From the NCBI RefSeq assembly GCF_051628905.1, contig NZ_CP157575.1, positions 2,294,001-2,358,000 of the forward strand: DNA of 64,000 nucleotides, written 5' to 3'. Below are positions 1-8,217 of this stretch, piece after piece; within the stretch, counting starts at the first letter, position 1; each line of letters begins with the position of its first letter. The DNA comes from Asaia sp037151935. GTDB taxonomy: Bacteria > Pseudomonadota > Alphaproteobacteria > Acetobacterales > Acetobacteraceae. The notes beneath the pieces are model-generated. The model searched no databases, was not told the DNA's origin, and saw only the letters and a program-made list of their open reading frames with translations. The translations under genes and the position numbers were made by a program.

Positions 1-295
1 CGGGGCTTTCTTCATAACTGCCGAAGGGCATATCCACCACGCAAAGCGCCCGGTTCACGCCGCGCATCACCGCCTTGCCGTGCAGGATCATCATCTCCAT
101 CGTCACGCCCAGTGTCGAAGGCAAACCGTGCAGCACCATGCCGACACTGTCTCCCACCAGAACGACATCGCAGGCTGCATCGGCGAGCTTCGCAATCGGG
201 GTGGTATAGGCGGTCAGACAGACGACAGGCTCCTTGCCTTTGCGGTCCCGTATGGCCAGAGGTGTCAGGGTCTGGATGGGGGTCGATGCGCTCAT
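1..295 (-). CDS. panB: 3-methyl-2-oxobutanoate hydroxymethyltransferase, N-terminal part (cut by window edge)
   Basis: First enzyme of pantothenate synthesis: transfers a one-carbon unit from methylene-tetrahydrofolate to 2-oxoisovalerate. Only the first 98 codons are inside the window. They carry the family landmarks LTAYTTPIAKLAD, then VLVGDSVGMVLHG with the metal-binding Asp of the GDS motif, then VDMPFGSY with the second metal Asp. The ATG at 295 is preceded by GAGAGG on the minus strand. It is divergent from ilvE with about 190 bases between them. IlvE interconverts 2-oxoisovalerate and valine, so the pair shares a metabolite, and the folate genes nearby supply its cofactor. Identification is firm although the C-terminal two thirds are not seen. 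Confidence 0.93.
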   Translation of the reverse strand, partial: MSASTPIQTLTPLAIRDRKGKEPVVCLTAYTTPIAKLADAACDVVLVGDSVGMVLHGLPSTLGVTMEMMILHGKAVMRGVNRALCVVDMPFGSYEESP

Positions 296-483
296 GAAGG
301 CCCTCTCAAATCTTGCTGCCTGCCGCGTGATCGCAGAGCCGGGCGTCTGCGCCAAGGCGCCGACTTATCGAAAAAACCGGCCATCACGATGCAGTCAGTC
401 ACAGGTCGCGTTCTTCTCTCTCCCTTTCAAAGGGTGTCAAGATGCGGCGAACGGGATAGAGTGCCGTCATAATCGACCTGAAG

Positions 484-1593
484 ATGGAACAGATCATGGT
501 TTCCGAAAGCGCAGCGCTGCAATTTACCATCGAGCCCACGAGCAATCCGACCCCTGCGGATCACCGTGCAGAGCTGATCGCCAACCCCGCTTTCGGCCGC
601 GTGTTTACCGATCACATGGCTATCGTGAAATACAGCGAAGGCCGCGGCTGGCATGATGCGAAAATCACCGCCCGCAAGCCGATCTCGCTCGATCCGGCCG
701 CTTCCGTTCTGCATTATGCGCAGGAAATCTTCGAGGGCATGAAAGCCTATCGCACCGAAAGCGGCGGTATCGCGGCTTTCCGTCCTGAAGAGAACGCCAG
801 GCGTTTTCGCGCTTCTGCCGAGCGTATGGCCATGGCCGATCTGCCGCAGGAAATCTTCATGCAGGCTGTCGACGAACTGGTGAAGATCGACCGCGACTGG
901 GTGCCCGAAGGCGAGGGCAAGAGCCTCTATCTGCGTCCGTTCATGATCGCGACCGAAGTTTTCCTCGGTGTGAAGCCCGCTTCCGAATATCTCTTCATGG
1001 TTATCGCCTGCCCCGTCGGTGCCTATTTCGGCTCGGGCTGCGTGTCGGTCTGGGTGTCGGAAGACTATACCCGTGCTGCCCCCGGTGGCACGGGCGCTGC
1101 CAAATGCGGCGGCAATTACGCTGCAAGCCTCGTGGCCCAGCGCGATTCCAAGACCCATGGCTGCGACCAGGTATTGTTCCTCGACAGCCGCGAGCAGCGC
1201 TTCGTCGAGGAAATGGGCGGCATGAATGTCATGTTCCTGCGCGACGATAACACGCTGGTCACCCCGCCCCTCACCGGCACCATCCTGCCCGGCATCACGC
1301 GTGACGCCATTTTGCAGCTCGCTAAGGATCGTGGTCTGAAAATCGAGCAGACGCCGTTGGAAATCGACGAGATCTTCGCCGGTGCCGCTTCAGGCCGCTA
1401 CAAGGAAGCCTTCGCTTGCGGGACGGCTGCCGTGATCAGCCCCATCGGTTCGCTGCGTCGCACGAATGGCGAGGCGATCTTCGGTGATGGCAAGAACGCG
1501 GGTGAAGTGTCGCTCGGCCTCAAGAAGGCCCTGACCGAAATCCAGGCTGGCAAGACAAATGATGCGCATGGATGGATTCATTCGATCGTCTGA
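484..1593 (+). CDS. ilvE: branched-chain amino acid aminotransferase
   Basis: PLP-dependent fold-type IV aminotransferase that exchanges amino groups between glutamate and the branched-chain 2-oxo acids, in the cytoplasm. The protein is 369 aa, about the usual length of the longer bacterial/eukaryotic-type IlvE subgroup. The Schiff-base lysine is K207 within GGTGAAKCGGNY. Other family stretches are HYAQEIFEGMKAY (about 77-89), LYLRPFMIAT (about 148-157) and EAFACGTAAVISPIG near the C terminus. Two starts are possible, ATG 484 and ATG 496. The second has a purine-rich GAAGATGGAA ahead of it and would remove four residues; the sequence does not decide between them. A palindromic element follows the stop codon. 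Confidence 0.95.
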   Translation: MEQIMVSESAALQFTIEPTSNPTPADHRAELIANPAFGRVFTDHMAIVKYSEGRGWHDAKITARKPISLDPAASVLHYAQEIFEGMKAYRTESGGIAAFRPEENARRFRASAERMAMADLPQEIFMQAVDELVKIDRDWVPEGEGKSLYLRPFMIATEVFLGVKPASEYLFMVIACPVGAYFGSGCVSVWVSEDYTRAAPGGTGAAKCGGNYAASLVAQRDSKTHGCDQVLFLDSREQRFVEEMGGMNVMFLRDDNTLVTPPLTGTILPGITRDAILQLAKDRGLKIEQTPLEIDEIFAGAASGRYKEAFACGTAAVISPIGSLRRTNGEAIFGDGKNAGEVSLGLKKALTEIQAGKTNDAHGWIHSIV

Positions 1594-1626
1594 TCCGGCA
1601 ATCGAATGAATCGGGGTGGGGAGAAC

Positions 1627-1668
1627 GGGGCTCTGCCCCGGCCCCGCCAAAGGGCGGTCGCCCTTTGG
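1627..1668. repeat. GC-rich double-hairpin intergenic element
   Basis: Two adjacent palindromes: GGGGC-TCT-GCCCC at 1627-1639 and a perfect 10-bp stem CCAAAGGGCG/CGCCCTTTGG with a two-base loop at 1647-1668. It lies between the 3' ends of ilvE and a convergent small gene, where it could act as a bidirectional terminator or REP-like element. Similar GGGCTCTGCCCC and CCAAAGGGC..GCCCTTTGG modules are, from memory, scattered in intergenic regions of Acetobacteraceae. A related hairpin occurs at 25011-25032 and a degenerate one near 6718-6737. Confidence 0.6.
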
Positions 1669-1726
1669 AAACCTGTTTGTCAGGGAGCGGTTTCGCGGAG
1701 CTTAGCCCCGCGTTCTCTCTTTGATA

Positions 1727-2038
1727 TCAGTAATTTTCGTCGATTGCTTCCGGGGGCGGGCTGTGGCGCTCCGGGGTCATCGTGCGGCTCATGGCGGCGA
1801 CTTCCTCATCTTTCGAGGCAGGCTGCGGGCTGAAGCCGGGATGGTCGCTGCGGCGTTCGAGCAGAACGCTCTCCAGAGCTGACGGATCGGCAGCTTCTGC
1901 CTGACGGAAAAGCTGCTCTGCCTTCTCCTGATCGCCCTCCTCTTCCGCGCGCAGCGCCGCCTCGGCAAGGGCGCGAGCGCCCTGATGCTTGTTGTCCTCA
2001 CCATCGAAAAGGGGGGTGTCGAACTGGTCGTTGGCCAT
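1727..2038 (-). CDS. conserved hypothetical protein, acidic, 103 aa
   Basis: Function unknown. The ATG at 2038 is preceded on the minus strand by AAGGAGAC, a good ribosome binding site, so the longer open frame to 2113 is rejected. The middle (about residues 19-60) is rich in Ala and Glu and reads like one helical hairpin of a TPR, with the stretch EEEGDQEKAEQLFRQAEAAD. The C terminus is polar and probably disordered (SPPPEAIDENY). No signal peptide or membrane segment is seen. It is convergent with ilvE and divergent from folP, so it is probably a single-gene unit. Confidence 0.7.
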   Translation of the reverse strand: MANDQFDTPLFDGEDNKHQGARALAEAALRAEEEGDQEKAEQLFRQAEAADPSALESVLLERRSDHPGFSPQPASKDEEVAAMSRTMTPERHSPPPEAIDENY

Positions 2039-2148
2039 GATGCGTCTCCTTCTTGTCGGTTGAAACAGCGGTGGCAGGGTGCGGTTCGTTTTTCTGGACC
2101 TGTCTGCTCCCATACTTTATGAGCGGGGTTCTCTTAGTCCCGACTTGA

Positions 2149-3054
2149 ATGGATGTTATGGAAGCGGTCGGTCCCGCGGTGCAGAGGGCTCAATGGCAGG
2201 GCAGGCGCGACGCGCTCGTCACTGCGATACAGGGCGCACATGAGACTCATGCTCCGCTGATCATGGGCATCGTCAATGCCACGCCTGACTCATTCTCCGA
2301 TGGCGGGCGGCATGACGTGCCCGATCAGGCCATTGCCCATGCGCGCGGCCTTGTGGCCGAGGGCGCGGCACTGATCGATATCGGAGGGGAGTCCACACGG
2401 CCCGGTGCCGAGTTCGTGCCCGCCTCTGAGGAAATTGCCCGCACGCGCCCGGTCATTCTGGCTCTGAGCGATGGCCCCGCCTTTCTTTCGATCGATACCT
2501 ATAAAGCCAGCGTTGCGCGCGAGGCCGTGCGGGCCGGGGCGGTCATGATCAATGACGTCTGGGGAATGCAGCGCGATCCTGCCATGGCGTCTGTCATGGC
2601 CGAAACGGGCGCTGTGGCCGTGCTGATGCATAATCGCGAAACGGTTGATCCGGGTCTCGATCTGCATGATGATTTCCGGCGCTGTTTCGACGCCATCCTG
2701 GCTCAGGCTGAGCGTGCTGGCGTCAGGCGCGAGCATATCGTGCTCGATCCCGGTGTGGGCTTCGGCAAGACAGACCCGCAAAATCTCGAAAGCATTCGTC
2801 TGATCGGGGCTTTGCGCGAGGAATATGGCGTGCCGGTTCTGCTGGGCCTGTCGCGCAAATCGCTTTTCGGCCGTCTTCTCGGTCGGGCGGTGGAAGAGCG
2901 TCTCGCGGGGACGCTGGCCGCCAATCTCTGCGGCATGTCGCAGGGGGCTGGCGTTCTCCGCGTTCATGACGTGGCACCTCATGTCGATGCGGTTCGGATC
3001 GCCGCGCTGCTCGGCACGTCCGTCCCGAAAAAAGAGAGGTCCATACCGTCATGA
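2149..3054 (+). CDS. folP: dihydropteroate synthase
   Basis: Condenses 6-hydroxymethyl-7,8-dihydropterin diphosphate with p-aminobenzoate to give dihydropteroate; it is the sulfonamide target. The 301-aa protein shows the TIM-barrel signatures in order: IMGIVNATPDSFSDGG (about 38-53), LIDIGGESTRPGA (about 74-86), SIDTYK (about 114-119), DVWG (about 136-139), DPGVGFGKT (about 200-208) and GLSRKSLFG (about 233-241). ATG 2149 and ATG 2158 are both possible starts. Its TGA overlaps the ATG of the next gene (ATGA at 3051-3054), which indicates translational coupling. It is the first gene of a folP / folB-folK / folE operon. Confidence 0.96.
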   Translation: MDVMEAVGPAVQRAQWQGRRDALVTAIQGAHETHAPLIMGIVNATPDSFSDGGRHDVPDQAIAHARGLVAEGAALIDIGGESTRPGAEFVPASEEIARTRPVILALSDGPAFLSIDTYKASVAREAVRAGAVMINDVWGMQRDPAMASVMAETGAVAVLMHNRETVDPGLDLHDDFRRCFDAILAQAERAGVRREHIVLDPGVGFGKTDPQNLESIRLIGALREEYGVPVLLGLSRKSLFGRLLGRAVEERLAGTLAANLCGMSQGAGVLRVHDVAPHVDAVRIAALLGTSVPKKERSIPS

Positions 3055-3929
3055 CCCAGTCGATTATCCGTCTCGACGGGATTCATGTTTTCGGTCGGCA
3101 CGGCGTACTACCTGAGGAGACGCGGCTCGGGCAGAAATTCCTGATCGATCTGGTGGTCACGGTCGATACCGCGCTTGCCACAAGGGACGACGACTACCGT
3201 TTCGCGGTCTGTTATGCCGGGCTCTGCGACAGGGTGGTGGCGCTTGCCGCAGGCGAGCCGGTGCGTCTGATCGAAACGCTGGCCGATCGTATCGCGCAGG
3301 ATCTTCTGGCCCATTTTCCGACCATTGCGCGCCTCATGGTGCGTGTCAGCAAACCCGGCGCCCCCATCGCCCATCCTTTCGATATGGTCAGTGTCGAAAC
3401 GAGCAAGGAGCGTCTCCTGCCGGTCGGGTTCTCGCTTGGCTGCAATATGGGCGATCGCAAAAGCGCCCTGGACCTCGCCGTAACCTGGCTCGGCCTGACG
3501 CCGGGGCTGGAAATCGAAGCCGTTTCGAGCCTCTATCGTACCGCTCCCTGGGGCGGGGTGGAGCAGCCGGATTTCCATAATCTCTGCGTCACGGCGCAGA
3601 CCAGTCTCGATGCCATGGCGCTCTTGCGCGTATGCAAGGAGATCGAGACCCGCCTCGGCCGCGTACCCTCGATCCGTTGGGGGCAGAGAGCGATGGATGT
3701 CGATCTGCTCTATCTGGGCACGCAGGCCATGACCAACGCTGTGCTCACCCTGCCGCATCCAGGCATCGCGCAGCGGGCTTTCGTACTCGTTCCTCTTGCA
3801 GAAATCGCATCGGAACAGAAAATCAGTGGACTTTCCGTTTCGGACATGTTGGACAGGCTCCCCCGCGAGGCTGATGACGTTGTCCCCTGCGCGGAAGACC
3901 CGTCTTGCATTGCCGAGGACCAGAAATGA
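3051..3929 (+). CDS. folB-folK: bifunctional dihydroneopterin aldolase / HPPK fusion
   Basis: The first about 120 residues are FolB-like (DGIHVFGRHGVLPEE, a hallmark of dihydroneopterin aldolase; ETLADRIA). From about residue 126 the chain is FolK-like (hydroxymethyldihydropterin pyrophosphokinase): FSLGCNMGDR, then SLYRTAPWGGVEQPDFHN, then RWGQRAMDVDLLYLG with the Mg-binding Asp pair, then LPHPGIAQRAFVLVPLAEI. The fusion makes successive folate steps on one 292-aa chain. It overlaps folP and folE by ATGA at both ends. Fused FolB-FolK proteins are known in several bacterial lineages, so the arrangement is uncommon but not new. Confidence 0.93.
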   Translation: MTQSIIRLDGIHVFGRHGVLPEETRLGQKFLIDLVVTVDTALATRDDDYRFAVCYAGLCDRVVALAAGEPVRLIETLADRIAQDLLAHFPTIARLMVRVSKPGAPIAHPFDMVSVETSKERLLPVGFSLGCNMGDRKSALDLAVTWLGLTPGLEIEAVSSLYRTAPWGGVEQPDFHNLCVTAQTSLDAMALLRVCKEIETRLGRVPSIRWGQRAMDVDLLYLGTQAMTNAVLTLPHPGIAQRAFVLVPLAEIASEQKISGLSVSDMLDRLPREADDVVPCAEDPSCIAEDQK

Positions 3930-4582
3930 CCAAACCGACTGCCGATCTCGTGGCGCTGGATGCCGCCCGCCACAAGGGGCAGGGTGGGGAACGCCCCATC
4001 GCACCGATAGCGAAACCCGAAGATGCCGAAACGCGCATCGCCGGCGCGGTGCGTGAAATCCTTCAGGCGCTGGGTGAAGACCCCGACCGTGAAGGGCTGT
4101 TCGAGACGCCGGGCCGCGTGGCGCGTATGTATCTCGACGTGCTGGGTGGTCTGCATGAAGACCCGCGCGAGCATCTGCACAAGCAGTTTCTGGCCGATCA
4201 GCATGAAGGCGCTGTCATCGTGCGCGATATCGGTTTTCATTCGATGTGCGAACATCATCTGCTGCCGTTCTTCGGCAAGGCGCATGTGGCCTATCTGCCG
4301 GAAGGCGGCCGTCTGACCGGGCTCAGCAAGATTGCGCGCACGGTCAATGTGCTGGCGCGTCGTCCGCAGCTTCAGGAACGCCTGACGGATCAGATTGCCG
4401 CCTCCATCATCGAGGTGCTGGAACCCAAGGCCGTCATGGTTCTGGTCGAGGCCGAGCATATGTGCATGGCCATGCGCGGCATCCGTAATGTGGGCAGTCG
4501 CACGGTGACGACCGTTGTGCGTGGCACCTGGCAGCGTGATGCGGCGTTACGTGCCGAGATCATGTCCTTGCTGAAGGGCTGA
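3926..4582 (+). CDS. folE: GTP cyclohydrolase I
   Basis: Converts GTP to 7,8-dihydroneopterin triphosphate, the entry point both to folate and to 7-deazaguanines (the queDEC genes lie at 13.3-15.2 kb). The chosen ATG 3926 overlaps the folK stop as ATGA and has GAGGACC upstream, which is better than the earlier ATG at 3905. Family motifs: EGLFETPGRVARM (about 58-70), IGFHSMCEHHLLPFFG with the zinc Cys-His (about 101-116), GLSKIAR, QERLTDQIA and EAEHMCMAMRGI with the second zinc Cys. The 218-aa length is normal for type IA. Confidence 0.96.
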   Translation: MTKPTADLVALDAARHKGQGGERPIAPIAKPEDAETRIAGAVREILQALGEDPDREGLFETPGRVARMYLDVLGGLHEDPREHLHKQFLADQHEGAVIVRDIGFHSMCEHHLLPFFGKAHVAYLPEGGRLTGLSKIARTVNVLARRPQLQERLTDQIAASIIEVLEPKAVMVLVEAEHMCMAMRGIRNVGSRTVTTVVRGTWQRDAALRAEIMSLLKG

Positions 4583-4648
4583 GCCTCACGCCGCTGTGGC
4601 TTGACGCGCAGGCCCCGATCTCTTTCATGACAGACAGGAAGAGGGAAT

Positions 4649-5812
4649 ATGAAAACGCGCCTGGCTCTTTATGCCCTGATGATATCGGCGGCACTTGCAG
4701 TTTGCTCCCCCATGTCGTCGCGGGCGGATGACAGTATTCCCGCGCCTGAAGAGGGCGATAGTGTCGACCAGGGCTATGCGCCTTCTGGCAATGTCGAGAT
4801 TATCGGGCGTTTTCACGAGGCGCAGCCTTCCGGCATCGCCATCCTTTCCGATCACCGGCTGGTGCTGGGGTTTCCGCGCAGCCTGCACGATCATGACGGG
4901 CCGAGGCTTGCCTTGTTCGACCATGGCAAACTCACCCCATTTCCCGATCAGGAGAGCCAGGGGCGTTTTATCTCGCCGCTGGGCATGACCGTCGATGCGA
5001 GCGGTCAGCTCTGGGTGCTCGATGAAGGCATCCTTGCCGATAAGGGCACGGTACCAGGTGCGGCAAGGCTGATTCATATCGACCCGGCAGCAGCGCGCAT
5101 CATTGAGGAGATTCCCCTTACGGCTCCCGCGTTGCGCTCGGACAGCCATCCGAACGATCTGCGTATCGACCTGACCCATGGCGATCGGGGCACCGCCTTC
5201 ATCACCGATTCCTCGCTTACCGTGCATCCGGCGCTCATAGTGGTCGATATTGCCACCGGCACGCAGCGTCGCCTTCTGGCCGATACAGAGCCGGTTATGC
5301 CACGGCATGGGTTTTTGGCCGTGCTCGATGGCAAGGCCTCGCGCTACGACCCGGAACACCCGACCATGGCGCAGGCAGGGGCGAATGGTATCGGGCTGAG
5401 CGCCGATCAGCAGACCCTGTTCTGGCAGCCTCTGACCAGCCGCGAACTCTATTCGGCACCGACTGCCGTGCTGGCCGACCCCAAGGCCAGCGAGACCGAA
5501 ATCGAATTCAGCGTGAAGGATGAGGGCGAGGCGGGTATGGGCGATGGCATGGCCACGGCACCCGATGGGCGTCTGTTCCTGACCGATATCGAGCGTCATG
5601 GCATTCTGGCCCGTGCTCCCGATGGCCGGATCTCGGTCATTGCACATGATCCGAGGCTGATTGCGCCCGACGGTCTGGCCTATAGCGATAACACGCTCTA
5701 CGCCACGATCGGCCAATGGTCGCGCCAGCCCGCCTTTCATGGCGGGGTAAACAAGGAGCAGGGGCCCTGGCTGCTGGTCAAAATTGCCTTGCCCGCGGCG
5801 CCAGCCCCCTGA
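4649..5812 (+). CDS. secreted yellow/major royal jelly protein-family propeller
   Basis: A 387-aa protein with an N-terminal signal peptide (MKTRLALYALMISAALAVCS, cleavage probably after SRA-D near residue 26). The mature part resembles the MRJP/yellow six-bladed propeller family: LVLGFPRS, LGMTVDASGQLWVLDEG, SHPNDLRIDLTHGDRGTAFI, TDSSLTVHPALIVVD and PDGLAYSDNTLYATIGQW. The bacterial members have no settled function; related SMP-30 propellers hydrolyse lactones. AGGAAGAGGGAAT upstream is a good ribosome binding site. It stands alone after the fol operon and is convergent with the mgtC-like gene. Family placement is good, activity unknown. Confidence 0.82.
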   Translation: MKTRLALYALMISAALAVCSPMSSRADDSIPAPEEGDSVDQGYAPSGNVEIIGRFHEAQPSGIAILSDHRLVLGFPRSLHDHDGPRLALFDHGKLTPFPDQESQGRFISPLGMTVDASGQLWVLDEGILADKGTVPGAARLIHIDPAAARIIEEIPLTAPALRSDSHPNDLRIDLTHGDRGTAFITDSSLTVHPALIVVDIATGTQRRLLADTEPVMPRHGFLAVLDGKASRYDPEHPTMAQAGANGIGLSADQQTLFWQPLTSRELYSAPTAVLADPKASETEIEFSVKDEGEAGMGDGMATAPDGRLFLTDIERHGILARAPDGRISVIAHDPRLIAPDGLAYSDNTLYATIGQWSRQPAFHGGVNKEQGPWLLVKIALPAAPAP

Positions 5813-5849
5813 AGCAGGGCAGCGGCTGCAGGGACCGGCCCGCAGGGTT

Positions 5850-6587
5850 TCAGGTATCGGCGTTGAGTGAGAGCGATGCCGCGACCACGCGGCTATCCTG
5901 CATTAGGGTCGAAATCAGAGCCTCGAGTGTGGCGGGTCCATTCGATGAGACCATGAGGCTGACATTGATAGCGGCCTGTTCGTTTTCCTCTTCGCTCAGA
6001 GAGAGCTTGCCGATCGTATAATCGGCCTCTTCCAGCTGTTCCTTGAGCAGGGCGGTCATTTCTCCCACCGATTGGCGACAGGTTACGACGCGCAGCGCGT
6101 AACCTGCCTCCATGGATTTCGCCTGAAGCGGAATGCGGTCAATGGCCCGTACGATCGGCCGCAGCAGCGTGTTGCCCGCGATGATGAAAAAGGTCAGCAG
6201 AAACCCTTCGGCCAGCATGTCGCTGCCGACGCAGGCCCCCACTGCCGCCGAACACCAGAGCGTCGCGGCCGTGTTCATGCCGCGTACTGTGGCGCCTTCC
6301 TTGATGATGGCACCTGCCCCCAGAAAGCCGATGCCCGACACCACATAGGCAATGACGCGCAGCGATTCGACGTCGCCCGCAATGCGCTGCGCCAGATCGA
6401 CGAAGGCCGCCCCGCCCAAGGCGACGAGCGCATTGGTGCGCACCCCCGCCGTGCGTTGTCGATATTGCCTTTCAGCCCCGATCAGCGTGCCGAAAACGAA
6501 GGCGGCGAGCAGGCTGATGCTCGAATCCGTGAAGGAGTGGAGGTCGAATGTTTCGATGAAACGCACGGGAGATCCAGTCTGTTGCAA
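5850..6587 (-). CDS. MgtC/SapB-family membrane protein
   Basis: Inner-membrane protein of 245 aa. It has several hydrophobic helices in the first about 140 residues with the family motifs GTLIGAERQYRQRTAGVRTNALV (positions about 34-56), GIGFLGAGAIIKEG and RGMNTAATLWCSAAVG, followed by a soluble ACT-like C-terminal domain (about 160-245). MgtC proteins help growth at low magnesium and inside macrophages, in part through effects on ATP synthase and phosphate; many alphaproteobacterial members have unknown roles. No magnesium-responsive leader can be recognised upstream. It is convergent with the propeller gene. Confidence 0.85.
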   Translation of the reverse strand: MQQTGSPVRFIETFDLHSFTDSSISLLAAFVFGTLIGAERQYRQRTAGVRTNALVALGGAAFVDLAQRIAGDVESLRVIAYVVSGIGFLGAGAIIKEGATVRGMNTAATLWCSAAVGACVGSDMLAEGFLLTFFIIAGNTLLRPIVRAIDRIPLQAKSMEAGYALRVVTCRQSVGEMTALLKEQLEEADYTIGKLSLSEEENEQAAINVSLMVSSNGPATLEALISTLMQDSRVVAASLSLNADT

Positions 6588-6773
6588 GAGGGCTGGCCCG
6601 GCTTGTCTAATCGGTTTTGTCGGCTTAGCCCACCCAGCGCCGCCGCGCTTAGCGCCTGAGAAAAGCCGGGTCGCAACACTAAATCACGTGAATGTGAGTC
6701 TTGGCCCGGTCCAGAGTGCCGCCCGGCCAGGGGGATTGCCCTTTGGAAGAACGAGGGTTGAGGAGGCAAGACG

Positions 6774-8195
6774 ATGATCGGGAAGGGCTCAGCCCTGTTG
6801 GCCACGCTGCTCGGCTGTCTGTCGGTCTCAGCCGTGCAAGGCGCCGAGCGAGCCCATGCCGTGACGACGGCAGCGATCCAGAGCCAGACGCCCCAGCCAT
6901 CCGATGAGCCTCGTGCAGGCAGTGTCGCACGGCGCAAGGCAACGCGGGTGCGCCCTGCCGCGCCAGTGTCTCCCCCCGTGACCGAAGGCTACTGGAGCGG
7001 TATCAGGGCGCATATGACCGTCGAAGGCGGTATCGCCGCCAATCCCTGGACGAAATCGGGGCGCAATTTCGGACAGTTCTTTCTAGATCGCGCAAACACA
7101 GCCACCCTTAACCAGTTACTGGCCTCCGTCTCGCATGATAGTGCGGCAATAGGGGGCGGGTTCGAGATCGGTTTCACGGCGGAAGCGATGTACGGCTCCG
7201 ACTCCCGTTTCGATGTGACCGTCGGCATGGGCGACAGGGCGTTGAGCGGGATGTATCAATGGGCGCCGACACAGGCGCATATCGACCTGCATACACCCTG
7301 GATTTTCAGCCGGGGGATCGATTTCCAGATCGGTCAGTCCTACGGGTTGATGGGGTCGGAAGGCCCGGTGGCGCTTTCGCGCCCATTTTACAGCTATAAT
7401 TACAGCTCCGATTTCATCGTGCCGTTCCAGACAGTCGGGATTATCGCAACGGCGCATATCGGTGCCCATGTCGATGGCCTTGTCGGGATCGACGCGGGCA
7501 ATTCCACTACTTTCGGGCAGAGCGGCAATAATAACCGGCCTAAGGGTTATCTCGGTATTTCCTTCAGCCATCTGATGGATGGACGGCTCGACGGGCATCT
7601 GATCGGGCGTGCCGGGCCGCAGGGCCATGACGGCGACCCGCGCATCTCTCCCGAAGGCTGGACCAGCGCCGGCATAGGAGATCAGGCCGTGCACCGCATG
7701 CAGTACAACGCCGACCTGCTGCTGACTTATCATGCCAGTAAGGTGCTGGTTTTCACTTTCGCCAGCACCTGGCTGCACGATGAAATTCCCGATGACGATC
7801 TCTACGGCAGCACGGCCTATCTCGCCTGGTCGCTCAGCCCCTCGGTGCAGCTCAATCTGCGCGGTGAGGTCTTTCGCGACAATACCGGCGTCATGATTGC
7901 TGCCTATCCGGGTACGACTTCTTTCGGCAAGCAATTACGTAATCAGCCTTATCCGTTTTATGCGGCACCGCCCACGACTTACGGCGATCTGACACTCGGC
8001 CTGCATTACGAGCCCGAATTCATAAATCGCCATCTGCCGCTTGGGCGCTTCGTTCTGCGGCCCGAGATCCGGGTCGATCGCAGCCTGAACGGAACAAGGC
8101 CGTTCAATCGTGAAGCGCCAGCGAGCGACCCGATCGTGCGGAACGGAGACACGACCATGTTCTGGTTCTCCTGTGACATGGTCTGGACATTTTGA
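6774..8195 (+). CDS. outer membrane beta-barrel protein, BBP2 (OmpL-like) type
   Basis: A 473-aa exported protein: signal peptide in about residues 1-23 (GCLSVSAVQGAE), a Ser/Pro/Arg-rich linker to about residue 70, then a barrel beginning GYWSGIRAHMTVEGGIAANPW. The barrel shows alternating amphipathic strands and family features such as QIGQSYGLMGSEG, SRPFYSYNY and TYGDLTLGLHYEP, and ends in an aromatic residue (MVWTF), as outer membrane barrels do. The BBP2/DUF1597-type barrel is frequent in acetic acid bacteria; its substrate is not known. GAGGAGGCAAGACG precedes the ATG. A degenerate palindrome lies just upstream. Confidence 0.8.
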   Translation: MIGKGSALLATLLGCLSVSAVQGAERAHAVTTAAIQSQTPQPSDEPRAGSVARRKATRVRPAAPVSPPVTEGYWSGIRAHMTVEGGIAANPWTKSGRNFGQFFLDRANTATLNQLLASVSHDSAAIGGGFEIGFTAEAMYGSDSRFDVTVGMGDRALSGMYQWAPTQAHIDLHTPWIFSRGIDFQIGQSYGLMGSEGPVALSRPFYSYNYSSDFIVPFQTVGIIATAHIGAHVDGLVGIDAGNSTTFGQSGNNNRPKGYLGISFSHLMDGRLDGHLIGRAGPQGHDGDPRISPEGWTSAGIGDQAVHRMQYNADLLLTYHASKVLVFTFASTWLHDEIPDDDLYGSTAYLAWSLSPSVQLNLRGEVFRDNTGVMIAAYPGTTSFGKQLRNQPYPFYAAPPTTYGDLTLGLHYEPEFINRHLPLGRFVLRPEIRVDRSLNGTRPFNREAPASDPIVRNGDTTMFWFSCDMVWTF

Positions 8196-8217
8196 ACGCC
8201 TGCCAGAGGGCCGCATC

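Noticed and set aside
427..1158. Long minus-strand open frame opposite ilvE
   Set aside because: It lies antisense to a complete, clearly recognised gene and shows no family pattern; a shadow of GC-rich codon use.
4625..5740. 371-codon minus-strand open frame opposite the propeller gene
   Set aside because: Antisense to a gene with signal peptide and family motifs; no recognisable protein features.
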